Origin: Nostoc sp. JL33
GTDB taxonomy: Bacteria > Cyanobacteriota > Cyanobacteriia > Cyanobacteriales > Nostocaceae
Length of the DNA: 39,832 nt
Direction: 5' to 3'
NCBI RefSeq assembly: GCF_017114985.1
Contig: NZ_JABXKP010000036.1
Coordinates: forward strand, 1 to 39,832
Shown here: positions 30,564-37,817 of the stretch, one piece after another
How the letters are laid out: each line of letters opens with the position of its first letter
Position numbering within the stretch: position 1 is the stretch's first letter
Translations under genes and position numbers: made by a program
Notes under the pieces: generated by a model
The model's database searches: none
What the model was told of the DNA's origin: nothing
What the model saw: the letters and a program-made list of their open reading frames with translations, nothing else

Positions 30564-31598
30564 ATGCTAGCAGGTGCAGCACTACGTAAAACAGGTTCTA
30601 GTTGGGAATTTGCATCAGAAGCAGCATTAGAAGATTTTGTTTGGGATAACCTACAGCAGTTATCAGGCTTAATACCTTTAAAACGACAGTATGCTGTTAA
30701 AGGCGAAATCTGCGATATCTTAGCACTTAACGACACGAGACAATTAGTAATTTTAGAACTCAAAAATACTCAAGATAGATATGTTGTCCAGCAATTAACT
30801 CGCTACTACGATAACTTACTAGACGAAAAACCATTTCAAGAGCAAATTGATTACAGTCAGCCTGTCCGGTTAATTGCAATCGCACCCTCATTTCACAAAC
30901 ATAATCTGATTGACCGCAAACACACAAAGTTGATAGTCGATTTTTTGCAGGTTACTGTTGCCCAGATTAATCAAAACTTTCACTTACAACTGCAAGATAC
31001 TGAGACTAATCAAACTTGGTCAATTCCGATTCCCTATCAGGAACTTGACATTAGCACTATATCAAGCAATATTCCAGAACCACCGCAATTACTTTTAGAT
31101 TGGCTTGGTGCTTGCACTGGAGAGGAACAACAAGCAATTCTCAAACTTAGAGAGAAAGTTCTTGGCTTTGATGGGCGAATCAAAGAAGAAATTGAAGGTA
31201 GAAATACTATTAGATATGGCAGAGGTAAAGCTAAACCAGTAGCCGAACTATGCTATCAAAGAAAGATTAATAAACCAGTCATCTTTCTATGGCTGCCAAC
31301 TCCAAGCTCATTATTATTTACACAAAGAAGACAAGTGATTGGCAGAATGAGGCTGTGGATGGATGGCTCTGTTGTAACCTATGCTGGTCATGTACCAGAG
31401 GGGTTTGGTCGGATGAGATTACAATCTGAATGGGATGCGATGCCACAAGAAAAAAGACCTAGAAATTTGTATTGGAGCCTTTCTTATAAATCATTTTCTC
31501 CTGTGGGAATTAACACTTATAAGGAGTTAATTCCAAATCCTGATTCCCTAGAATCACTAGCAGATTTCTCACTTGGAAAGTGGTTGGCAAGAATCTAA
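30564..31598 (+). CDS. PD-(D/E)XK nuclease domain protein (NucS/DUF91-like N-terminus)
   Basis: The 344-residue protein has an N-terminal nuclease-fold domain: WEFASEAALEDFVWDNLQQL (Glu23), GEICDILAL (Asp51), LVILELKN (Glu65, Lys67) and VVQQLTRYYDNL (Gln77), which is the PD-(D/E)XK arrangement of NucS/RecB-like enzymes. The rest (about 110-344) is not recognised. It contains KPVIFLWLPTPSSLLFTQRR and a WSLSYKSFSPVGINTYKELI end. Intact catalytic residues suggest an active enzyme. It lies beside the unknown cassette but beyond a repeat, so membership is uncertain. Confidence 0.75.
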   Translation: MLAGAALRKTGSSWEFASEAALEDFVWDNLQQLSGLIPLKRQYAVKGEICDILALNDTRQLVILELKNTQDRYVVQQLTRYYDNLLDEKPFQEQIDYSQPVRLIAIAPSFHKHNLIDRKHTKLIVDFLQVTVAQINQNFHLQLQDTETNQTWSIPIPYQELDISTISSNIPEPPQLLLDWLGACTGEEQQAILKLREKVLGFDGRIKEEIEGRNTIRYGRGKAKPVAELCYQRKINKPVIFLWLPTPSSLLFTQRRQVIGRMRLWMDGSVVTYAGHVPEGFGRMRLQSEWDAMPQEKRPRNLYWSLSYKSFSPVGINTYKELIPNPDSLESLADFSLGKWLARI

Positions 31599-31686
31599 AT
31601 TTGGATAGGCTTTGCTTTTTGCGTAGCTTGCCGCCGTAGGCATCGCCCCACCTAATTCAAGCGAGGATGCTCCCGCGATCGCATAC

Positions 31687-31718
31687 AAAAAAGCCCAGTC
31701 ATCTCATAACTGGGCTTT
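31687..31718 (-). terminator. Intrinsic terminator of the hsp20 gene
   Basis: On the minus strand AAAGCCCAGT and ACTGGGCTTT form a 10-bp stem with a 9-nt loop, followed by a run of T (31692-31687). It lies about 40 bp after the hsp20 stop and is a textbook rho-independent terminator. Confidence 0.9.
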
Positions 31719-31758
31719 CATTATCTCAATCAATCATTGTCGGTAGAGAAGTTTCACA

Positions 31759-32211
31759 CTATGCAGCAGGAAGTTCGAGATTAACCTTGACAACTTTGTT
31801 CTTTTCTTGCTCAGTTTTTGGCAGTGTCAGATTCAAGATGCCATCTTTATAATCTGCGGTGACATTGGTATTTTGAACCCTAGCAGATAGAGGAATTACA
31901 CGTTGGAATTTACCATAGTAGAATTCACTCTTGGTAGTACCCTTATCTTGGGTTTTAGTTTCAGACTTGCGCTCACCGCTAATGTGAACAGCGTCTTCGG
32001 TGACTTGAATATCTAAGTCTTTAGCGTCTAGTCCTGGCAGTTCTAGCTTCAAATGAATCGCATCATCAGTTTCTTGTAGTTCAGCAGCCGGAACTTTGAT
32101 AAAGCCTTTTTCCAACCGTGAAGATGGTACTCTGGTATCTCCAAGTAAGCCGTTGATGTGACGTTCTAAAGTGTTCAATTCTTGCCAGGGGTTGTAACGA
32201 CGAACTAGCAT
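31759..32211 (-). CDS. hspA: Small heat-shock protein Hsp20
   Basis: The 150-residue cytoplasmic chaperone of the alpha-crystallin family holds unfolding proteins during heat or other stress. It begins MLVRRYNPWQELNTLERHIN. The alpha-crystallin domain spans about 42-140: PAAELQETDDAIHLKLELPG, VTEDAVHISGERKSE, FYYGKFQRVIPLSARV, DGILNLTLPK. The tail ends VKVNLELPAA. It is complete in length. The upstream 280 bp (32212-32494) are AT-rich; an inverted repeat GGTTTAC (32377-32383) / GTAAACC (32401-32407) may be regulatory. I saw no CIRCE element. Confidence 0.92.
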   Translation of the reverse strand: MLVRRYNPWQELNTLERHINGLLGDTRVPSSRLEKGFIKVPAAELQETDDAIHLKLELPGLDAKDLDIQVTEDAVHISGERKSETKTQDKGTTKSEFYYGKFQRVIPLSARVQNTNVTADYKDGILNLTLPKTEQEKNKVVKVNLELPAA

Positions 32212-32494
32212 ATTAATTTATCCCTTGTACCAGTAGTAGTTTTTTGCTCAATTAATTGAGGATTTAAATCCTTGCTTTGATTACCATATTATTGAGAACT
32301 AATAAGCTTTTAATTCGGTTATTATCACCAAATAATTGATGATTACCGCACCAATTTAGGCAGTAAAAAAGATTACGGTTTACTCTAAGTTTGCGGTTCG
32401 GTAAACCATAATAATAACTATTAATACCAATAATAATCAACTAATAAATCTGCTGTTCAAGCGGATTTGCTTTGACGCTAAACTTTACTTTCTT

Positions 32495-33160
32495 CTACCC
32501 AAACGGTTGCCCCCAGCGCTCCCAGTTTTCTTTATTAAATGGACTGCGCCACTTCAAAATCAGACTCAACTCCAATTCTTGCCGGGGTTTTCTTTCAACC
32601 GGAGCATCCCACCAAAACGCCGCATTGACCGCAGTCTGAATCCCATAGCGATAATGCAAATCCTGATAGCTTGCTATGTAATCTTTGCAGGCGTGAATCC
32701 CTTTCCAGCGCTTGTTACTTCTGCAAGTTTCCCCCACATACAAAATCAGTCCAGCCGCAGAGTCAACGATGAAGTACAGACACGCATCGCCGGGGCTATC
32801 TGCTGGCATTCTCCAAAAAGAGAGCGATCGCACCTGTAACTGCAACGGATCAATCCGGTCTGGGTCGCAGTGGTTGGGTGCAAGGTCGAATAACGCAGTC
32901 TGCTCAGGCGGCTTGCTCTCCCTTACCCGTTGCTGATAGTCCAAAATTTGCGCTTTCCACCGCACCAAAGCATCCTGGCTCATCACCAGCGCCTCTGCTC
33001 TACGTGCTGGTGTGGGCGTTACAGATGGGAATAGGTTTAGCTGATTGGGTTCCAAGGGTATTACGGGGAGTTTGCCAACCAGTAGATTATCCCCCAGAAC
33101 TGAATCGAGTAAACCTGTTAACGAGTTTAGGGGAGCGATGTCTACTTTAAGGGGCTGCAC
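32495..33160 (-). CDS. GIY-YIG domain protein
   Basis: The 221-residue protein has an N-terminal part with PPEQTALFDL and a C-terminal GIY-YIG-type domain at about 125-205: CLYFIVDSAAGLILYVGE (GIY and YVG motifs in modified form), SNKRWKGIHACKDYI (Arg), and PRQELELSLILKWRSPFNKE (Glu). This variant is common in cyanobacteria. The first residues MQPLKVDIAPLN come partly from a dispersed repeat core (agtagacatcgctcccc), with a GTG start at 33160, so the real start may be elsewhere. Role unknown; DNA repair or restriction is possible. Confidence 0.75.
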   Translation of the reverse strand: MQPLKVDIAPLNSLTGLLDSVLGDNLLVGKLPVIPLEPNQLNLFPSVTPTPARRAEALVMSQDALVRWKAQILDYQQRVRESKPPEQTALFDLAPNHCDPDRIDPLQLQVRSLSFWRMPADSPGDACLYFIVDSAAGLILYVGETCRSNKRWKGIHACKDYIASYQDLHYRYGIQTAVNAAFWWDAPVERKPRQELELSLILKWRSPFNKENWERWGQPFG

Positions 33161-33283
33161 CTACGGCCTCATTCTTAGAGGATAAACGGCAGAGCAATGC
33201 CTATAGCGGACGGGTACGCCATCGCACCCATTTATGAGAACGCTATTTGCCCTATGCTAAAGCGAAAAGTAAAAACAACAGTT

Positions 33284-34138
33284 ATGAAATTTGCACAAAA
33301 TCTTACCCCCCGCCAAGGCTTACTGAAAGCCCTGACTCTAGCAATCCTTGTATTGGCATCCGTAATGCCCCTAACTGTTCTAGCCAATGAAAGCGAAAAA
33401 GCGACATTCAACAGCACAATCACGCTCCAAACCATACTAAAGAGCAGTCATCGCTCCGTTGCAAATCGTGACCGAGACAAGTACCGCCACCCAGCCCAGA
33501 CTTTACAATTCTTCGGTCTGCGCCCAAATATGACTGTGGTTGAATTGTGGCCAGGAGGCGGCTGGTATACTGAGATATTAGCCCCATTTCTAGCGGCAAA
33601 GGGACAACTCATAGTTACTAATTTGCCTGACGCGAGTAAACCCGCTTTGGCTTTCCAAGAGAAACTAGCAGCTAATCCAGAGGTTTTTGGTAAGGTCAAA
33701 GTAGCCCAAATCAATCCCCCAAACGAAATCACCCTAGCCCCAGACAATTCTGTAGACCTGGTTGTTACCTTTCGTAATATTCACAACTGGGTCAAAGCTG
33801 GCTATGCCGAGCAGGTTTATGCTGCGGCTTACAAAGCACTCAAGCCAGGGGGCATCTTGGGAGTGGAAGAACACCGCGCCCTTAAGGGGACTTCTTTAGA
33901 AGAGAGTATTAAAACGGGCTATATGTCAGAAAATGGGGTAATTGCGGCTGTGGAGAAAGCCGGCTTCAAATTGGTGGGCAAATCAGAGATTAACGCCAAC
34001 CCAAAAGATACCAAGGACTATCCGGGCGGAGTTTGGACATTACCTCCAACCTTGAGCCAAGGTCAAAAGGACAGGCAACGCTTTCTCACTATTGGGGAGA
34101 GCGATCGCATGACAATACGGTTCGTCAAGCCAAACTGA
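33284..34138 (+). CDS. Exported class I SAM-dependent methyltransferase-like protein
   Basis: The 284-residue protein has a signal peptide (LLKALTLAILVLASVMPLTV, cleavage near VLAN at about residues 33-36) and a Rossmann-type methyltransferase domain. Motif I is modified: VVELWPGGGWYTEILAPFL; then DNSVDLVVTFRNIHNW, ALKPGGILGVEEHRA and VIAAVEKAGFKLVGKSEI follow. Similar exported proteins (COG4798-like) are known. An exported SAM enzyme is odd because SAM is cytoplasmic, so another activity is possible. The frame extends upstream to 33197 but that part is repeat DNA; I use the ATG at 33284. Confidence 0.78.
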   Translation: MKFAQNLTPRQGLLKALTLAILVLASVMPLTVLANESEKATFNSTITLQTILKSSHRSVANRDRDKYRHPAQTLQFFGLRPNMTVVELWPGGGWYTEILAPFLAAKGQLIVTNLPDASKPALAFQEKLAANPEVFGKVKVAQINPPNEITLAPDNSVDLVVTFRNIHNWVKAGYAEQVYAAAYKALKPGGILGVEEHRALKGTSLEESIKTGYMSENGVIAAVEKAGFKLVGKSEINANPKDTKDYPGGVWTLPPTLSQGQKDRQRFLTIGESDRMTIRFVKPN

Positions 34139-34209
34139 TGATTGTTGAGGACGTAATTCAACAGGTGCGTTGGTGCAGCGATCGCCCTACACCATCGCTA
34201 CTGCTCATC

Positions 34210-34578
34210 CTAAGCAGAAAAAGCTGCCAACAGTTCTACTATTTTCGCCTTGAGTGTTGAAATTGTCTCTTCTAAAGTTTCACTTGGTTCTGTATCTACT
34301 AGATGGGCATCACCTGCATCAGCACTTGACCATAGATAGCTAGGTTGCCCTATCGTTAAACATCCTTGCCACTTGTCTTCATAAGTATCGAGTGTAATAA
34401 AAAACCGCCGTGGCATTAGTTCTTGGGGGTTAACAACTAATTGTCCCCAAACAGAGAAGCCGAAATACTCATCATTTTTTTCATTATTGTATTCCCAGTC
34501 AGTCAAGTTGGGAAAAGCAGCTTTAACTTGCTCTAAAACTTGTTGTATTTCCGGTTCTGTTAATAGCATCGTCCTCAT
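34210..34578 (-). CDS. Hypothetical protein downstream of the methyltransferase locus
   Basis: The 122-residue soluble protein (LLTEPEIQQVLEQVKAAFPN, WEYNNEKNDEYFGFSVWGQL, CLTIGQPSYLWSSADAGDAH) is not recognised. It begins about 10 bp after the stop of the 622-codon frame and is probably the last gene of the replication operon. ATGs at 34578 and 34569 are both possible starts. Confidence 0.6.
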   Translation of the reverse strand: MRTMLLTEPEIQQVLEQVKAAFPNLTDWEYNNEKNDEYFGFSVWGQLVVNPQELMPRRFFITLDTYEDKWQGCLTIGQPSYLWSSADAGDAHLVDTEPSETLEETISTLKAKIVELLAAFSA

Positions 34579-34588
34579 CAAGAAGAAT

Positions 34589-36457
34589 TTATTTTTTAGC
34601 TTTCGCTCTACGAATAAAGCCGATTATTTCTTCTAAACTAACCCCTTCTTTCTGCATAGATTGAACCAGTGCGATCGCACCCAACGGCACACTTCCAATA
34701 CTGCGCCCCTTCCACTCACCATCTATCTTCTCTTCCCAGTTAAAGCCCCAGCGCCAATGAGTAGGATTATCGGGGTATCTGTGGCCGATTACACGGGGGT
34801 AAGAAGCGATCGCTCCATCCTTTAGCTTTTTATTCTCAATATATCTATACAGACATCCCTTGCGCTGTCTGCCTTTGGGCTTTTGCACAAAATAAGGTTG
34901 CGGCTGACTTTCCTCTAAGAAATTTTCGGGTATTACCTCATACCACCCTTTTTTGAGAGTGAGATGCTTTTTCTCCCTACCCTCACCAGCTGCTACGCTA
35001 ATAGTTTCGTCATTGATCCCTGTTACTGTGGCCTCATACCCTATCCACTGACTGAGGTTTTGGGTACGAGTTTTGGTGATGCGAATGCGTTGACCTATGG
35101 TCGGTCGTAGACCTTCGCCAACCCGTAATTGCTGTGTACGCTCCATATCTGGATAGAAAACGCAGACATCCTTAACTTGAGGCTGATTTTCCTCTATCGC
35201 TTTTAGCGTCTCCCCTTGGGAGAAGAATTTGGTTACTAATGCCTGGGGTGCGATCGCTAACTCACTAATAACTTGCTCGTCTCGTTCCCAGAAATAGCAC
35301 TTAATTTCACCGTTCCACTCAACAGTAAAACAAGTTTGCCAAACCTCAGTTATTTTGCCAACGTTTAAGGAAGAATTGCATATATAAAGGTCTAATTTCA
35401 AGTCTGGCTGTTTAAATTTTGGCAAGATTGGCGAGATAGCAGACTCGCTTAATTGCGATCGCAGCTTGGAGGGGACAGACTGATCGGGCGTAGAGGTCGT
35501 TACAATCTCGCCGTTTGTTGAGGTGGTGGCGAACTCCGGGATAAATGGGAGCTGCACTGATATTGTCTCGCCAGTATCCATTAACGGCCATTCCGCCCAA
35601 CCAACTGGGAAGCCCATCATCCACCCCGGTACTGCTGGGTTTAATTTGTCGCCTTTGGTGATAAATGGCCTCAATTTCTGCTCCAATCTGGTCGCTCCAG
35701 CTGGTCTGCATCCCGTTGAGCCTTTCGCATAGGTTGTTGGTGTAGGCAACGATGAAGAGTCGATTTCTTTGGTGCGGCGCTCCAATTTCCGCTGCCGATA
35801 TGAGCTGCGGATCATCCCACTGATAACCGACCATTCGGAGTCCGCCAAGAATTGCTCGTAATCCTTGATAGATAAGTCCTTCAGGATTTTCAATGATGAT
35901 GAAACTGGGGCGGCCATCGGCGATGCATCGCAAGGACTCAAACCAGAGTTTTGATTCTGGGTGGTCAAGTCCTGTTCCATTACCTGCACCACTGGTTCCA
36001 GTACAAGGAAATCCAATTGTATAGAGGTTGAACTCTCCAGCCTGGGGGTAATAGTCTTTGATGTCGCTGTGGATGGAGATATTAGGGAATCTGTAGCTAA
36101 GGACGAGTTTCGCGTCGCTGTTGTTTTCGATGAAGAGTTCAGTTTTGATGAGGTCGGTTGCTCTGGCAGCTTCAATTCCGAGTTCAAAGCCTCCGATTCC
36201 TGCAAAGAAACTGGCGTGTTTAAGTTGCACGATGCGATTTCCCTTTCCTCTAAGAATTTCATATCTAATAGCCAAGATTCATCACAATGGACTTTTCGTT
36301 TGTTATCCCATTGAATGGTGTAGGGCTTTTTGCCACCGTTTCTGATTTTTACCAGGGTGCAAATAAGGCTTTTATCCTGCCTGGACTGAAAGCGATCGCC
36401 TACGGAGAAGCGAGCTACGCCCACAGCCCATATTTTTAAATCGGAAATTTCACTCAT
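34589..36457 (-). CDS. Large protein containing the cytosine methyltransferase gene in another frame
   Basis: The 622-residue frame has an N-terminal SH3-like part (1-65: FSVGDRFQSRQDKSLICTLV, GGKKPYTIQWDNKRKVHCDE), a Ser/Thr-rich middle (75-190), then LSIKDYEQFLADSEW, SLPTPTTYAKGSTGCRPAGA, TRLEQKLR, LNPAVPGWMMGFPVGWAEW (about 195-300), and a C-terminal part (350-622) with further SH3-like strands (VGKITEVWQTCFTVEWNGEI, IGYEATVTGINDETI). Residues 61-349 are read from DNA that also encodes the methyltransferase. LPTPT...LNP-W-MGFP is a known motif of phage and cyanobacterial methylase-related proteins. It begins 10 bp after dnaB. I think it is translated, but the middle could be an open frame held open by the other gene. 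Confidence 0.65.
   Translation of the reverse strand: MSEISDLKIWAVGVARFSVGDRFQSRQDKSLICTLVKIRNGGKKPYTIQWDNKRKVHCDESWLLDMKFLEEREIASCNLNTPVSLQESEALNSELKLPEQPTSSKLNSSSKTTATRNSSLATDSLISPSTATSKTITPRLESSTSIQLDFLVLEPVVQVMEQDLTTQNQNSGLSPCDASPMAAPVSSSLKILKDLSIKDYEQFLADSEWSVISGMIRSSYRQRKLERRTKEIDSSSLPTPTTYAKGSTGCRPAGATRLEQKLRPFITKGDKLNPAVPGWMMGFPVGWAEWPLMDTGETISVQLPFIPEFATTSTNGEIVTTSTPDQSVPSKLRSQLSESAISPILPKFKQPDLKLDLYICNSSLNVGKITEVWQTCFTVEWNGEIKCYFWERDEQVISELAIAPQALVTKFFSQGETLKAIEENQPQVKDVCVFYPDMERTQQLRVGEGLRPTIGQRIRITKTRTQNLSQWIGYEATVTGINDETISVAAGEGREKKHLTLKKGWYEVIPENFLEESQPQPYFVQKPKGRQRKGCLYRYIENKKLKDGAIASYPRVIGHRYPDNPTHWRWGFNWEEKIDGEWKGRSIGSVPLGAIALVQSMQKEGVSLEEIIGFIRRAKAKK
35412..36230 (-). CDS. 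DNA (cytosine-5-)-methyltransferase, nested in another frame
   Basis: A compact enzyme of about 272 residues that methylates C5 of cytosine in DNA. Visible motifs: I HASFFAGIGGFELGIEAA, IV TIGFPCTGTSGAG (catalytic Cys), VI FIIIENPEGL, VIII GAPHQRNRLFIVAY, a short target-recognition region (GLPSWLGGMAVNGYW, PGVRHH) and X LYARSVCPLQAAIAIKRV. It looks complete. The GTG at 36230 (QLKHASFF) follows AGAGGAAAGG and is preferred; a TTG 15 codons earlier is possible. The whole gene lies within the 622-codon gene in a different frame of the same strand. No restriction partner is adjacent; an orphan methyltransferase of the replicon is likely. Confidence 0.85.
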   Translation of the reverse strand: MQLKHASFFAGIGGFELGIEAARATDLIKTELFIENNSDAKLVLSYRFPNISIHSDIKDYYPQAGEFNLYTIGFPCTGTSGAGNGTGLDHPESKLWFESLRCIADGRPSFIIIENPEGLIYQGLRAILGGLRMVGYQWDDPQLISAAEIGAPHQRNRLFIVAYTNNLCERLNGMQTSWSDQIGAEIEAIYHQRRQIKPSSTGVDDGLPSWLGGMAVNGYWRDNISAAPIYPGVRHHLNKRRDCNDLYARSVCPLQAAIAIKRVCYLANLAKI

Positions 36458-36467
36458 CTTTTCTACC

Positions 36468-37817
36468 CTATTTCAATAGATTTTTGAACTGAGTAAACTG
36501 TGCATCAAACAGCAGTTTTGTTGTTCCTGTTGGCCCACCCCTATTTTTAGAAACAATTATTTCTGCAATACCTCTATCAACCGTATCGGGGTGGTAATAT
36601 TCATCCCGGTAAAGGAGCAGTATTAAATCTGAATCTTCCTCAATTCGTCCTGATTCGCGCAAATCTGACATCATAGGACGCTTGATAGTGCGGCTCTCTA
36701 CACCACGATTTAGCTGCGATAACATGACAATAGTTGTGTTGCACTCGCGTGCTAATTGCTTTAACTGTCTGGTGATTTTTCCGATTTGAAAAGCGAGGTT
36801 GTAGCTATCACCATCCGTCCCTTCCATTAATTGCAAATAATCAATACCAACCATCCCAATGCGACCGTGTTCTGCAACAATTCGCTTAACTTTTGAACGA
36901 ATTGAATTAACAGTTATCACGGGTGAATCGTCAATATAAAGGGACAACTCGCTTAACCTACCGATTGATTGCGCCAAAGGCTCCCACTGGTGTTTAGTAA
37001 TCTTGCCCTGTTGCAAATAGCTTGAATCAATTCTTGCATCTTGGGATAAAAATCTATCTCCCCATTCTTCTTTGGTCATTTCAAGACTAAAAATAAGAGT
37101 TGGTAGCAATTCATTCTCGGAGATATTAAAGGCTAAATTGCCCAAAAATGATGATTTTCCCATTGCCGGACGACCAGCAATTGTTATGAGCTTTCCCGGT
37201 TTAAATCCTCCTATCATTGCATCTAGGTCGTAAAATCCAGTTTTAACCCCAGATGGTGATATACCCATACTTTTTTCTTCAATGCTGGAGTAGGCATTTA
37301 CCAAGATTTCATTGAGTAGGGTTGGAACAGAAGTTGATGCGATCGCGCTGTTATTTATCTCTAAGATTTTTGATTCAGCCGTCTCTAATTGTTTGACAAT
37401 TTCCTCGTTTTGGTCGTGTGCCAAATGATAAATCTCACTTGCTGCCTTAGCTAGTTGGCGACGGTAATATTTTTCCATCACCAACTCGGCTAAGGCATCA
37501 ATGTTCACAGCTGACACTGTGCGGTCTACAAGGGTTGCTAACTTATTTCTCCCACCAATGCGAAATAGAAAATCATGGTCAGTAAGCCAACTCGTAACAG
37601 AAAGTAAGTCTGTAGGTTTACTCTGACTATGAAGACGTAGCGCTGCTTGATAAATATCTTTGTGAGCGCTGATGTAAAAGGCTTCGGGAATAAGGGTTTC
37701 TCTTACCCTACCTATTGCATCTGGATCTAGCAAAATACCACCTAAAATGGCCTCTTCTGCTTCAATATTTTGGGGAGGCAGCTTGTTAGTATCATCAAAA
37801 TTTAGATTCTCAGACAT
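36468..37817 (-). CDS. dnaB: Replicative DNA helicase DnaB
   Basis: The 449-residue hexameric helicase unwinds DNA at the replication fork. The N-terminal domain (PPQNIEAEEAILGGILLDPD) is followed by the RecA-like domain with Walker A GRPAMGKSS (215-223), FSLEMTKEEWGDRFLSQ, Walker B GMVGIDYLQLM, MLSQLNRGVESR and SDLRESGRIEEDSDLI. It is full length, without the intein seen in some cyanobacterial chromosomal copies. The ATG shares one base with the stop of the initiator-like gene (TAATG), so the two are translationally coupled. As a second, accessory-region DnaB it probably serves this element. Confidence 0.93.
   Translation of the reverse strand: MSENLNFDDTNKLPPQNIEAEEAILGGILLDPDAIGRVRETLIPEAFYISAHKDIYQAALRLHSQSKPTDLLSVTSWLTDHDFLFRIGGRNKLATLVDRTVSAVNIDALAELVMEKYYRRQLAKAASEIYHLAHDQNEEIVKQLETAESKILEINNSAIASTSVPTLLNEILVNAYSSIEEKSMGISPSGVKTGFYDLDAMIGGFKPGKLITIAGRPAMGKSSFLGNLAFNISENELLPTLIFSLEMTKEEWGDRFLSQDARIDSSYLQQGKITKHQWEPLAQSIGRLSELSLYIDDSPVITVNSIRSKVKRIVAEHGRIGMVGIDYLQLMEGTDGDSYNLAFQIGKITRQLKQLARECNTTIVMLSQLNRGVESRTIKRPMMSDLRESGRIEEDSDLILLLYRDEYYHPDTVDRGIAEIIVSKNRGGPTGTTKLLFDAQFTQFKNLLK

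Noticed and set aside
32507..33150. Plus-strand frames opposite the GIY-YIG gene at 32495
   Set aside because: The minus strand has the GIY-YIG motifs; the plus frames are Pro/Ser-rich shadows.
33197..33283. N-terminal extension of the exported methyltransferase-like protein
   Set aside because: It is repeat-derived and would put the signal peptide inside the protein.
35961..36345. Plus-strand frames opposite the nested methyltransferase region
   Set aside because: Two minus-strand frames already account for the open reading; no ribosome site or motif on the plus strand.
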